A stretch of DNA of 64,000 nt from Botryococcus braunii. Its lineage: Eukaryota > Chlorophyta > Trebouxiophyceae. Positions 1 to 11,745 of the stretch are shown here, in pieces. Location of the stretch: the NCBI GenBank assembly GCA_002005505.1, contig MVGU01000945.1:85001-149000 (forward strand), in the 5' to 3' direction. Each line of letters begins with the position of its first letter. The first letter of the stretch is position 1. The notes below the pieces were generated by a model. That model worked only from the letters and a program-made list of their open reading frames with translations, did not search any database and had not been told where the DNA came from. Made by a program: the position numbers and the translations under genes.

Positions 1-39
1 CATCATCATCATCATCATCATCATCGCCATCATCGTTAT

Positions 40-71
<32 letters not shown>

Positions 72-165
72 GCAGCACCACCACCAGCAGCAGCAGCACC
101 AGCAGCAGTAGCATGATCATCATAATCTTCTTCTTCATCGTCGTCTTCTTCATCTTCTTAAATCA
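1..165. repeat. Trinucleotide microsatellite (CAT/CAG/CTT mix)
   Basis: Runs of CAT, then CAG/CAC, then CTT/CGT triplets fill the first 165 bases. The tract begins before the window. No reading frame with gene-like flanks leaves it, so it is listed as a simple repeat rather than a coding homopeptide tract. Confidence 0.9.
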
Positions 166-829
166 TTGTCAACATCAAAAGGGCCCCACATGGGGGCCTC
201 CCAAGGAGGGGTTAGGAACCCTCTGATGCAGGTTGTGTGTTTTTAAAGAAATTCATGTTTGGGGTTATGTTTGGATGAACAGGTGAGGAGAGAGGAGGAA
301 GAAGAAAACGGGGGGAGGGGGCAGGAGGGGCACAACACTCGATGTAGTTTTGTTTGTGCGTCCCTGAGTGGTTGAAGGTGAGAACCTCTTCGTTGTCAAA
401 GGCCTGGCGAGGAGACCCGCGACTCTGGAGAGGGGGGGGGAGAGAGTTCAATTTGATGCAATTTGTCGTGCAAGAGGACAATCCAGCTGTCCAAGTTCTG
501 CCGAAAAGGAAGAGGAAAGGGGTTTGCTTGTCTGTCTCAACTGCGTTGTTTCCTGAACAGGCAAGGGGGACTCGGAGAGGAGGCCGGGGCCCCCTTGCAG
601 AAAGAGGAGGGATCATCATTGGGGAAGGGGGGGGGGAGGATTACTAATGACTTCATGGTCAAAACCTTTTTTTCGACTTTCCCTCCCTTTCTTATTCTTT
701 AAAGTTCTTTAATATCATTTTTTTGTCCCCCTCTTTTTTTTTCCGGGGTCCCAGACCTATACCAAAATGCAAAGAGATTTTCACTTGGGGTTGAAATCTC
801 TCCGGCGGGGTGGGGGGGGGGGAGGTTAC
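166..829. other. No gene seen; purine-rich and G-rich DNA
   Basis: Contains G runs (near 430, 628 and 811) and a T-rich stretch (660-745). Open frames here are short and overlap on both strands without codon structure. The right end is the start of the intron that follows the channel-like exon at 830-973. Confidence 0.6.
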
Positions 830-973
830 TTGATGTAATTAGTGTGTACATCCTGAAGGTTGAACATGAGGGCTTCATCCTTCTCGTAGGCTAGGCGGTA
901 GCTGATCCACATGTCCAACAGGAACAGCACCAAGAGGCCGGCCTCTACCCATCCGGCTCGGGTCCCAAACGAG
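830..973 (-). CDS. Internal exon resembling S2-S3 of a voltage- or cyclic-nucleotide-gated ion channel
   Basis: Read on the minus strand the exon starts after TTTTGCAG and ends at donor AA|GTAACC, with 48 codons' worth of sequence. The peptide has a hydrophobic helix followed by LLDMWISYRLAY, an acidic turn (EKDEALMF) and VHTNYIK. This matches the layout of the S2 helix and S2-S3 linker in CNG/HCN/EAG-type channels, where an aspartate in S2 is followed by an F/YRxxY motif and a conserved NYLK-like segment. Only this exon was found: no S4, pore or nucleotide-binding exon is recognisable nearby, and the next exons would lie left of the window start or be too divergent. It could instead belong to another six-helix channel or be a remnant. 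The family call is by eye and moderate at best. Confidence 0.4.
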
Positions 974-1685
974 CTGCAAAATGCCCCCCCCCCACCCCCC
1001 CGGGCACCCACCCCTCAGTTGCACAACTTCTTGAAGGCATTAACATGCCCCTCTTAACTGGGTATGGTCCGGCTTGAGAGTTTCGGACGCTGGCGTCCAG
1101 GCCACCGGCGGGGGTTTGTGGTCCGTTGCAGATAGTTTGTAAGGATTGAATCTGGTTTTTTCGTCCAGATGAATTTTAGTTTCATTCCCGAGTTGGTAAA
1201 GTACTCTGAAATTTTGTTCTAATTTCCATGTCATGTCAACATTCCTATCCATTCCATGTTGTGGTTGACGGCAGTGGGACAACTTCATTTCATTATATAG
1301 TTTGAAATAGGGGCCATTTGTCACAGTTCGTTTCACACAGTCTTATTTGCTCTTTTGAAGTGTTTTTGTTTTTCGTATCAACTTGTATATGGTCGAAATG
1401 CTCCCCCAAACTCAAGTCTTTCCCCTGGCGGCCCAACTACCTGAGCCAACTCCCATCGCAAACTCCCCAAGCCAAGTCCATTAGTGATAGCTGCTCTACA
1501 CTCCCACTGTGAGCAGCTCCCCTTACCCCCCCCCCCAAAACGGTTGGGGCCCAACCCTCCCACCCACCCACCCTCGCTCCCTCCCTCCCTCTCTCTCATC
1601 CCCCCTCTTACTCGCGGGCGCACACGGGCGCGCGCGTGCGCACACACACACGCACACGCACACTTGGCCACACGCACACACACAC

Positions 1686-1771
<86 letters not shown>

Positions 1772-2082
1772 GCGCGCGCGCGCAGGAAGCACTGTCCTGT
1801 GTCCAGACACGGATGAAAGCAGGGGGGCTTACGCCATGGCACAGCCAGCCCTCACACAGCACGAAGACCCTTGAAAACCCAACTTCAAAAAAGGGGGAAC
1901 GACAAGACCAACAACGACAACGACCATGGCAACAAAACAACGACAAAGATGGGGGGGGGGTGGGCGCACTATAGGTCTCGAGAGGTCCCAAAGGCCACCT
2001 GCCAGGGAATGAAGACGGCACTCAGAGCTGCTGCTAATGTGGAGACCACCCTCCACATCTTGTACCTGCTCCCAGCCGCCCA
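974..2082. other. No gene seen apart from a CA microsatellite
   Basis: Open frames at 1378-1842 on both strands are only translations of the dinucleotide repeat. A minus-strand frame at 1040-1336 has no splice sites or recognisable domain that would support it. Confidence 0.55.
1641..1782. repeat. (CA)n microsatellite, interrupted, ending in (CG)n
   Basis: About 140 bp of alternating purine-pyrimidine sequence: CA repeats with a few CG and TTGG interruptions, ending in a short CGCGCG run. Such tracts can form Z-DNA. Confidence 0.95.
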
Positions 2083-2219
2083 TCCTGCCTTTAACCCCAC
2101 TTGCCCCACCGGAAAGCCTGGCGCGCTACAGCACCGACAGGCCCTGCTTGCTCAGACGGATTGAGTCTGATATTTCTAAGACTTTTGAGATGTTGTACAG
2201 GAAATTTTGCCATCAGAAG
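2083..2219 (+). CDS. Candidate exon, unknown protein
   Basis: An open frame reads through ARYSTDRPCLLRRIESDISK and ends FCHQK at a donor, AAG|GTAAAAG (2219/2220). The amino-acid mix looks protein-like and the donor is good. The acceptor is uncertain: several AG dinucleotides follow the pyrimidine-rich 2050-2110 stretch. No partner exon or domain is recognised. It may be chance. Confidence 0.25.
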
Positions 2220-2744
2220 GTAAAAGGAGAGGTCTCTGCAGATGCACGGCTTGGAGCAGAGAGGTCCGGAGAAATCAACGAGGTCGAGAAGTGTACAAGA
2301 GAGGACCAGAGAAATCGATGAAATCAAGAGATGTAGGGGGCGATGCTCAAACTTGCTGAAGACACGGCTGGCTCTGACGGTCCCTTCCGTCCCCTCCTCC
2401 AAATCACCTTACCCCCTTCCCCGCCAACCCTTTTCAAACTGCCACTCCTTTCCGGCGGCTTTCCAATGGACCCTCTGACCCTGAAACATGCTGCTCCATT
2501 CTACTCTTCCCTTCCCCCGCCCACTTTCAGCCTCCCCCAAGTGGGCTTTGTACCTCAGACTTCCCCGCCCTCGCCCGTACGACATGCGGCACGTTCTCTT
2601 TCAACATCCCTCTCAACAACAACAACAACAAGCCCCAGCCCTCTACATGTTTTGGAATGCTTCCCTGCTCATCGCTGTCAACAGCAGCAGCGCAGAAATG
2701 TGGACCCCCTCGTGCCTCCTCCGTTTCTCCCGGGTCTTTTCTTG

Positions 2745-3065
2745 TCATGTCGTCCCTTTCCTAATCCTTTTTATCCTTTCTTTCTTCTTTCTCTCCTTTC
2801 CCCGTCCTTTTTTCCCTTTCGTCGTCCTTTCTCTTTCCCCCCTTTTTGTTTGTGTTTTGTCAATTTGTCTTCATTTCTTCTTTTTACTTCATTCGGTTCG
2901 TTCCTTGTCTCCTTTTCTTTTCTTCTTTCCCTTTCTTTTCTTTCTCCTTTCCTTTTCACTTCTCCTTTCGATTTATTTTCTCTTCTTCATTCCTTTCCTT
3001 TGCTCTTCTTGCCTTTTTCTTTTCTTTTCGGGCTTTTCACTTTCTCCTTCCTGTTTCGGGCATCT
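2745..3065. repeat. Polypyrimidine tract (T/C-rich, about 320 bp)
   Basis: The plus strand is almost purely C and T, in units like TTTCC and TTCTTT, with very few purines. The hydrophobic and basic open frames that cover it on either strand are composition artefacts. Confidence 0.9.
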
Positions 3066-3688
3066 CTTTGACCGTGGAGGGGGGCAGGGGGGGCTACCGG
3101 GGGTCTGAAGGGTGGATGATGCCCTCTGGCAGAGAATCGTACTGCTCTTCACTGAACTCTCCCGACCCGACGGAGCTCCCGCTTCGAGTGGCAGAGGCCA
3201 CCCGCGCCTCCCCTCGCCCCTCTCCTCCCCTGCGGGGCCTGCTGTACAGGCGCATGTGCCCCCTGCCCTCCTGCCCTGCTTCCGCAGCAACACTCCGCTG
3301 GTGTCCCCCAGAGAGACACCATACTCTCCCAGTGGGCAGGCCACCTGGCCTGCTCCTGCTTGGCAGGCCATAAGCTCTGGGCCTTTCTGCTAGTGGCTGG
3401 CCTGCAGCCAAGGCCCTGGGGCTGTATCTGATGTGGCAGTATATGGGCCCGCCCTGCTGCAATAGCCTGCCCTGCCTTTGGTGAGATATGCATCGGATCC
3501 TGGCCTCCCTATCACATGCACAGCCTTCTTGTTAGCTTCAATCCAATGCAATGCGTATCCGGAATCTCCTCACCCTTCCCTGCCCCCTCACTCGTGCCCT
3601 CCACCACCTGTCTTCTCTATCTCGGTTTCCCCCCCCCCCCTCTTCACTCACTCACTCTCTGTCTCTCTCTTGTCCCCCCTCCCCCCCT
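3066..3688. other. No gene seen; GC-rich spacer
   Basis: Overlapping open frames on both strands, rich in Gly/Arg/Pro, without splice structure or a recognisable domain. Confidence 0.5.
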
Positions 3689-3742
3689 GTGCGTGTGTGT
3701 GTATGTGTGTGTGTGTGCGTGCGTGTGTGTTGTGCGTGCGTG

Positions 3743-3822
<80 letters not shown>

Positions 3823-3831
3823 CGCGCGCGC
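3689..3831. repeat. (GT)n microsatellite
   Basis: Alternating GT with CG/AT interruptions at the left end and CGCGCG at the right end. Cys/Val- or His/Thr-repeat open frames through it are artefacts. Confidence 0.95.
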
Positions 3832-6060
3832 GCCCTCTTCCTCCACCCCTCTCTCCAGCTTCTTCAGACAAACAGCCCTTTCCAAATGCATTCCACATCC
3901 GATGCTCAACGGCCTGGCAGAATCTGTCCCAAGACTGCCCCACACATAGCCCCCTCTTTTTGCCCTACACAGGACACCTCATTATTCACGAATTGCAACT
4001 TGATGCAGCAATAGCCAGCTCTGAAATAAGACCCTACTATCCAGAAGAATTGCCGGTTTTCAGAGGTCACAGCCTGGAGCAATGCGGTGGCGGGCGTGAT
4101 GACATTTTGGAATCAAAGAGCAAGAGACATATCTTTCTCGATTTAGGCGCTCGACACATTTCTCATTTTAGGCTTGGCTCAACCTTGCATTGCTAAACAC
4201 TGACACAGCAGAAGTTCAACAACACACCCAGTGCGCATTCAAATGAGGGGCCTGCCTTGTATCAAGGGGATGCCACCTGGAGCCACAACCTGATGGGGGG
4301 GAGGTGTCAGAAATCCCCCTCCCCGTTGTTTCTGTCGCAAACAACCCCACAATACTGATTAAAGTCAGCGTCAACTGTCAAACCAATGGCATGAGCAGTG
4401 CAGCTGGCTTAAGAGTCCAAGCCAACGGCATGAGCAAACCGGGTGGCTTAGGAGGAGAAGCGGATGATGCAAATGCAATTCAAGAATGAAACAGTAGTGG
4501 TGTCTTGCAATGGAACCAGGCGCTGTCAACAAGAACGCGGATTCCGGAAAGCTCGTACCCGCCCATCTGGAGGTTTGAACTCTGCTGTGCACCTTCGTGC
4601 TGCAGGAGATGTCCATCATTGCGCCTCTAAACGGTGTATTTTATTCTATTACGACTGTATATTTCCATACCTATGTCATGATTGGGTAATGTGAAGCTTA
4701 GATTACAGCGCACTACGGACAACCATACTTAGCGAGGAGCATTCGCGGATGCAGCTCTCATTCCGGATCATTTGGCACTGTATCCAATTAAAAATAGCCC
4801 AAGTCTTCGACAAAAGTATCACGCAAGTTTGCCGTCCAGTAGCGATCAAAAGCATTCAAAACCGGAAAGTCCACGACGCATGCGACTGGGATACATCCTA
4901 GCTGCAAGTTCGAATAAATTCTTGGAACTATAAACAAGATAACACCATGATCCTTCCTCTCTGTAAGTGTAGCTGCATGCACAGAAGCATGATGTAGACG
5001 GACAAGCCCTAGCTACGCGGGCGAGTACGACGTTTCTAGAGCGCCGTGTACATCTTTATTCTCCGTCCACACGAGACAGGCCTCGAAACATACCACAAAG
5101 TCCCTGAGCTTGCTTTCACACTGGATGGCTGAGCAAGAAGAGACCGTCCTCTCGAACAACCGGTGGTTTCGCACCGTACAGCATAGCGGTGCCATCATGT
5201 GTGACGACACAAATAAATACAACCAAGGGCTCGCCTGTCCCATACATCATTGTCGACAGAATTTAGAGTGAACTGGATCTGCACAACATTTCTTAGACCC
5301 CTATGCTACGTGCGCTTCAAAGCCAGACCCATATTATTTAAAGTCGACCACGGGGGTTTCACGTGGGAAGTGCGTTGCACGGGACCGTATCTCCTTCCAG
5401 CAGACCCGCTCACGAGCAATGTCCTGTGGCAGAAAGACGCATGTATGCGCTTAGCCCTGTGTCAGGGACGGGTTGCATGAGCGGTCAATGGGTTTGAACG
5501 GGGAAAGGTGGTTAACGGTGTGAACACCTAGACCGTTCTACTGACGCCCGGGGGCTGGTTGTCCTGTAGCGTTTATTAAATTGATCTTGTCACAAGGCAA
5601 TCTTTTGCTTGCTGGACGCTGGAAAAACAGGTGAGCGTTTCCGTAGCTTCCGGGGTCTTGCTGATGGAGAGTCTTGAGCAGGCCAACCATGGACGCTCGA
5701 GGCCCGCTATTGCACCGCTCCAAAGTTAGCTCCATTCCAAAATGTAGCTCTGGGGTCATTATTTAAACATATTTCAAGCCATTACCACAGAGCCCTTCGA
5801 CTCACTGTTTCGACTTTGTTGATCATTTTTGAAAAGCAGCTGCATTTTGTTAAAATTTTCTCCCCCAGAGCAGCTTTCAGGGAACAGAGCAAAACGTTTA
5901 TGGAAGGGACTAAGCAGAGTTCCAGGAGTTTACATAGATGAAGCAATTTTGTCCTATGGAAAGTAGTACCAGATCCTGGCTGATGCGCCTTTTAAGTTTT
6001 GTTGGCTCAGGGATCAGAGCAGGGGCAATGGCAGTCATAGAACTGTTCCGGTCTCATGGC
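3832..6060. other. No convincing gene
   Basis: Short open frames only (for example minus 5243-5013 and plus 4464-4694), without recognisable domains or paired splice sites. Base composition is unremarkable. Confidence 0.5.
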
Positions 6061-6222
<162 letters not shown>

Positions 6223-6764
6223 GCACGCTTGGTGCAGTGGTGTTACATACTCTTTGTACAAAGTTACATACAAGACATGCTTCAAAACTGCCGTTTTCAC
6301 AACTTCAAGTTTTCAGACGCCCCAAAATACAACGGGGATGCTGAAAATTAGTTCCTGAGGCCACTCATCAGTTCTAAGCCCGGGAATCAGTTGGGTAAGC
6401 CTTCAAATCAATTGATACGCCCACAAGTTGACGAATTCAACAAGCTTTTGCTATGCCAATCACACCACCACACTTTCGAGAGCTCTGTGCTGTTCTATAC
6501 TACTGGTGGTACGGCCTGGGGAGCCGGGACTGATACAGCAGTGACCATCACATTGGCCAGGCTCCGTTTGGACCCATATCCCCCCGCCCCCCCTTCCAAC
6601 TGCAGCTTCCACACAAACACGATCCGCCCACCCAAATGTGCACCATAAACGATCAAGGCACGCAAAGGATCTTATCATAGGATCCCTTCTGCTGAAGTGG
6701 GTCTGCTTGAAAGGAAACACTGGGGTAGGTCGAACTATCCAATCACCCACAGCCCCACTGCAAA

Positions 6765-6834
6765 ATATCCACGGCCACAGTGCCAAGTAGCCACGGCCCC
6801 CAGTGCCAGTTATCCACGGCCCCACAGCAAAATT
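6765..6834. repeat. Short minisatellite, about three units
   Basis: Three consecutive imperfect units of about 24 bp, each with TA(T/G)CCACGGCC followed by an AGTGCCA-like end. Confidence 0.6.
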
Positions 6835-7183
6835 TTGAGGCCATTTGGGGCTGAGTGGCCTCCGAGGCAACGTGCTTCGGGCGGTGGATGAGCCCCTTGC
6901 CTCAGATGCCACTCCCGCCCTAATAGCTCACAAGCTAAGAAATCTCCATAGGCTGCGAGCCATGAGCACCCAGACTCAGGCAGGGTGTGAGCTTGTGGGC
7001 CTCACAAGCTGGAGATGAGCTTCACATCCAAGGCCTTTGCAGAGGGCACAGCGCCGGCTTTAGGATTCAAGAACTTTATGTGGGTGCCCCGAGCCACCCG
7101 CACTCCCTCTGAAAGCCAGATTGTGCAGTCGATGGTAGCAGTCCTCTCCGCTATGCTCACCACCTGCTCCAAAGTACACCCAG

Positions 7184-7296
7184 GACCATGCTGTCATCGA
7201 CAATGTGCTCTTGAGCAATGCCATGCAAGACCCAATCACCACCCAGCAGCAGTTTGAATTGCTGGGCAAGGCCATATCCACTCCCATCCTTTCAAG
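7184..7296 (+). CDS. Candidate exon, unknown protein
   Basis: The exon starts after acceptor TACACCCAG and reads DHAVIDNVLLSNAMQDPITT, then a Gln/Leu-rich segment, to a weak donor TCAAG|GTTCC at 7296. Without the donor the frame stays open to a stop near 7359. The composition is protein-like, but no family is recognised and the opposite strand is also open here, so strand and reality are uncertain. Confidence 0.25.
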
Positions 7297-7454
7297 GTTC
7301 CACCTCTACGTCTTGGGACAGGCCCCCCTTTGCGGGGTTTACACCACATCTCTCTAGCGTAGCCAAGACCCCTGTTACAACATGTTGGAAACTTTACATT
7401 GGCATCATCTGCCCCTGTGATCTTGTAAGCACACAAGCCCGCAGGCCTGGGCGC

Positions 7455-7499
7455 GTGCGCGCGCGCTCATGCACCCACGCACACGCGCACACGCAAACA

Positions 7500-7588
<89 letters not shown>

Positions 7589-7599
7589 ACACCCACACA

Positions 7600-7643
<44 letters not shown>

Positions 7644-7650
7644 TGCACAC
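7455..7650. repeat. (CA)n microsatellite with (CACACC) variant block
   Basis: About 195 bp of CA repeats with an internal CCCACACCCAC variant patch, flanked on the left by CGCGCGCG. It may lie in an intron or the 3' flank of the thioesterase gene (minus). Confidence 0.95.
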
Positions 7651-7846
7651 ACATTGCAGGTAATCATAAGCATAGTCATAGTCTTGATGAACCAAGGAAA
7701 CGCCGCAGAAGCAACATGTTCCATTAATGCTTTTAGGGGGGTCATTTTGCTCCCCTTAACTTCAGCACCAATGTAATGGCCCTTCAATAGTACAAAAAGC
7801 CACAACTGCAAAATGGTTTGAGCCAAAAGTCAAGTAGAGACTGTAC

Positions 7847-8341
7847 CTCTGCATGTACTTCGACATCCGTACCCTCTCTCGCATGGTTGAACAGTTCCAC
7901 CTTTATGTGAGCAGAAACCCCAAGGTTCTGTGACAATGTGGCAAGTGCTGCCGTGCCAACTGAATCAATGAGGGTGCCTGGGCAAGGGGGACGAGTTGCT
8001 CATTTCTTAGATAGAGTTGCTCTTGGCATGGAGCTGTTTCAAGCAGATCTGGTGGGCAGGCACGTCAGTCAAGTTTAGATGCGCAGTTCCACGAGCATGA
8101 TTTTTAGTGGGAACTTGGGAGTAACACCTATGCAGCCGCCGTGCAGGTATCCCGCAACTGTGCAGACTTGTCTGGTCACAGGAAACAGACAGGAGATACG
8201 GCCTGGGCTCGAGTCAACCACCACAATGCCGCTCAATGCTGTGGTGTCGAAAATTGTGGATTTATTTGCATCCCTTGAGTCATTGGAATATGTTGCAACC
8301 TTCTCTTGCAGCCATTTGCTTGCTGCTTGAGGTGTTCCCAT
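7847..8341 (-). CDS. Hotdog-fold acyl-CoA thioesterase (THEM2/ACOT13-like), first two exons
   Basis: Exon 1 runs 8341-8128: it starts with ATG and ends ATA G|GTGTTAC. Exon 2 runs 7977-7847, between acceptor GCCCAG and donor GAG|GTACAG. The split codon joins exactly (G|GC) to give HGGCIGTLIDSVGTAAL, the helix motif of the thioesterase superfamily, preceded by SSPGRISCLFPVTRQ as in THEM2-type proteins. The product would hydrolyse acyl-CoA and normally acts as a homotetramer. The family is about 140 residues; 115 are accounted for, so one C-terminal exon is missing and lies below 7847. The Asn that sits about seven residues before HGG in human THEM2 aligns with Thr here, while the Asp after HGG (in LIDSV) is kept. 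Start, phases and motif all agree. Confidence 0.75.
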
Positions 8342-10987
8342 GCTTCAGAGAAGCCACGTTTGATCCAGACAACATCAGAATTGGCGCCAGCTTGAGACAA
8401 TCATGAAAGATTCCGAATTGATCTTGTTCACATCAGTTTTCATGCGATGTTAAGCTGGCATTGAAGTGAACCAGATCGAGAAACACCAATCATGCGACCA
8501 CGAAAAAATTGGACGTCTTACTACGACAAGGTAGAAATATGTGTTCTACTGATTGTGATAGTTAATTTAAAGCAACAAGATAATGGACACAGTTGATGGT
8601 GATGACGGCCGGGCTGGCAGTACGCATAACGACATCACTACCTCCCCATCAACATGCTGCTGGGTCACGAACTGCTATGCTAGGAGATATCGCTCGAGTA
8701 GTGTCAATGCGTGCAAGTTTTCTTAAAGTCTGCTTCGGAAGAAGTATAGTTTCTTACTTGAATTTAGAGCATTTCTTCTGCAGGACAGGTGACTGCTTCG
8801 CGAAGTTGTACTGTCAATGAGACAGGACGAGACACGTGACATCGGAATGAAGTGAGGTAAGGAAGGGTTGGAATGCATGCCTGTTTTGTTTGCGTTGGTC
8901 TTCCAGGAGAGTTCCTTACATATCCTGGGGGAACTCCATGATAAGGCTTGGGGAAACATGACCATTCTCTGGACTACAGGCGCAGGGGATCTGTTTCCCC
9001 GCTGCGGTCATCCTACCGTGTTTGGGTTATAGGACAATGTGGGGGCCGGCGGGGATGTGGGGTAAAGGATAGGTGGTGCTGAACTTGTATCCATATGGTG
9101 CATCTGTTGCTGGGACCATTCGGTCTATTAACATTCGCCAAATTTCTTGACCAAGCAGCTGGAGATGCTTTCCGCATTGTCTGCGTTCTAGAAGCCTCTG
9201 CTTCTTGAAGGAAGACTAGTCTGCATGCCAAATTTACAGCTAAAAAGAGTCAGGGATATGCTCCACGTGTTCCAGCAGACACAGATCCGGCAAATTTTCG
9301 GAGGGGAGAAGAAAAGCAGAACTATACATGTGGCCATACGTATGTGTATACAGACGAGAAAAGGCAACTGTCCATATCTGTACATGCATGACATCTTATC
9401 CTGTCAAAGGAACGCGTAAACACAGCATTTGAAGCAGCAGGCCAAATATAGCTTGTTTAGGATGATCTAGTACACAGATCTGTCTTACGCTTCCCAGCAA
9501 TCTTTTTCAAAACTTTTGTACTGCAATATTAACGCATCCATTGCAGGTAGAATCTGCAGATATATGGGTCTACTTGCAGGCTTGTTCCTACTAGATAATC
9601 GTGTGGAATCCACCCTGTGGATCGACGTAACTACAGTACCAAGCATGTTCACTCTGCAGGTCGACGTCACAGCTCTTCAAGGCTGCTAGTAATTACTGTC
9701 ACAGCTATGTTACAAACAAAGTAGGGACTACTGTATCCCACGCCTCGTCATTGCAATAGTACGGCAATGCTGCATCCGCACTGTGGCGACTAGTGAACAG
9801 GTTGAGAGCATGTATGCCATACCGTGTGAAATGAAACCTACTGGTGCACCGCTTAACCCAGATCTGCGAGATCAACGTAGCAAACCTACAGCAAAACCTT
9901 ACACCAACTCAAAAGGGGACAAACCTTACAAGTCCTTTTACTAGCTTCCTGCCGATACAAAGCCTGGGGTAAACTTATCAGCTATTCTGCCCACCCTGAA
10001 TGACTGCAACAAGCGAGGAACACATTGAGGTCAAGCATCGGCACTGCATTGACCCCTGGAACTGCTTGTGGGCCAGTATGTCCTTCAAGCATGCTAGAGG
10101 TTTCTGCGCAGAAATCTCTCCGTGCTGTTTGAGAAGTCCCTGACATTTGTACTTGAGAAGTCAGCTTATCAATAGAACTGACACCGTTGCTTGCGCTACA
10201 TAACATAGCATGCGCATACACAGGGAGATTCCATGTGCAAATGTATACATGTATACATGGATTACTGACCTCACACATGCATGACCATGGCCCATGTGCA
10301 CGCAGATATATACCTGGCACCACACATATGTGCAAGCGATCCAAACATGTACCACCTTCCTAATTATACGTAGCTTTAAAGCCTCAAATTTGCCTCACAT
10401 GGCCGTTAAGCATCATCCTGTGCAATCCCAGACATGCCAGAGACATCCCAGACATGCAAGGGATCTACCATTGCTTCCTTGCAATTATTGCTGATCACGA
10501 TGTCAACCCATGTCAAGGAAAAGGGTTTCCACTTTAGAGACCGGGGACAAGAACAGGGTACCCCGAGCCGCGGCCCATAACTGCAGCGAGGTCTTCAGCA
10601 CTGGACTTACAAGAATCAACCCTGTAAACATACAAGTACCCACAGTGCCAGCCGCACTGTGGGCATGCTCACTGATTCCAGAGCTTGGCTTGACCATATA
10701 TACACACACGACGGCCACAACATCGTGGCCCGTCGACGGGGTAAATACACATTTTAAAGTCTAAACCTTCTGATAACGCATAAGCCACATCTGCGTGCCC
10801 ATTTCCTTGAGATAAGAAGCGATTACGTTTTTATTCAACGTAATGTATTCAACGACAGGCAACGACCCCAAATACGCAGACTGAATACATCCTTCATGCC
10901 TAAAGGTCCCATGCGCTTGTATACTGATCAGTATACAAGCCTCCTGAGGAAACTGCCTTTATGGCTGCGTACTCTATAGTTATAAGG
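8342..10987. other. No convincing gene
   Basis: AT-balanced unique sequence with only short open frames. Small local repeats (for example CCAGACATGC near 10430-10460) are present. Exons shorter than about 60 bp could have been missed. Confidence 0.5.
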
Positions 10988-11126
10988 CTATGCATAACAT
11001 ATGTATACCATCCCCACTGACACACACAGCGTTTGACAATGCAATCCATACACCCTCCGCCTCCCTATACTACATGGTAGGGGGGCCGAGCATGTTCCAA
11101 ACGGGCGCGTTCCCACAATTGGGAAT

Positions 11127-11133
11127 CCCCCCC

Positions 11134-11161
<28 letters not shown>
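11127..11161. repeat. C7-G28 homopolymer block
   Basis: Seven C followed by about 28 G. It can fold as a C/G hairpin or G-quadruplex, and the length is likely to be imprecise in any assembly. Confidence 0.85.
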
Positions 11162-11164
<3 letters not shown>

Positions 11165-11745
11165 CACCACCTGTGCCATCCCTCGGCCACAGCCCACAGA
11201 GAGCGTTGCGCAGAGGTAGCAACGGCACGGAGGATATTTACATTTTACGAATTTTGTAGTTGAAAATGTCGTATCCACACGTAGAGAAGAGCGTGCCTGA
11301 AAAAACCAGTATGTCCTATCCCTGCAAGCTATAGAACTGGTGATTGCGTGCTTGAGACAGCTGGCGCTTCCACTTCCACTGACAGGTAGCCGGCAAACAA
11401 TTCTTGGGAGTGTGGAAAATGCTTGCTGCAGCGTAAGGGGAGTCGCCAACAACGGGACAACGGTGTTTTCCAGCCTGAATGCACCTACCGAATATGTCTG
11501 TGATGTACTCGGGACGCTACACGCTTTAACCCCCCCCCCCCCGGGCAAGCCCAGCTGGGGACGGCTACGGACGGCTGGGGCACTTGTGCTGTTCAAAATC
11601 CTTGCATTCTTAGATGCATCATCACCATATAGCTTTAAAAGCCTACATAAGCCTGGCAGGCAAGGCACTGCACGCAAAGCGCAACACAGTATCACACAAG
11701 CTTGGTCAATAAAGCTTGTGTAGATTAAGCGCATATTGTGTAAAA

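Noticed and set aside
1378..2021. Long Cys/Val and His/Thr repeat open frames on both strands
   Set aside because: They are translations of the CA/GT microsatellite, which has no stop in several frames. The same applies near 3.7, 6.1, 7.5 and 22.3 kb.
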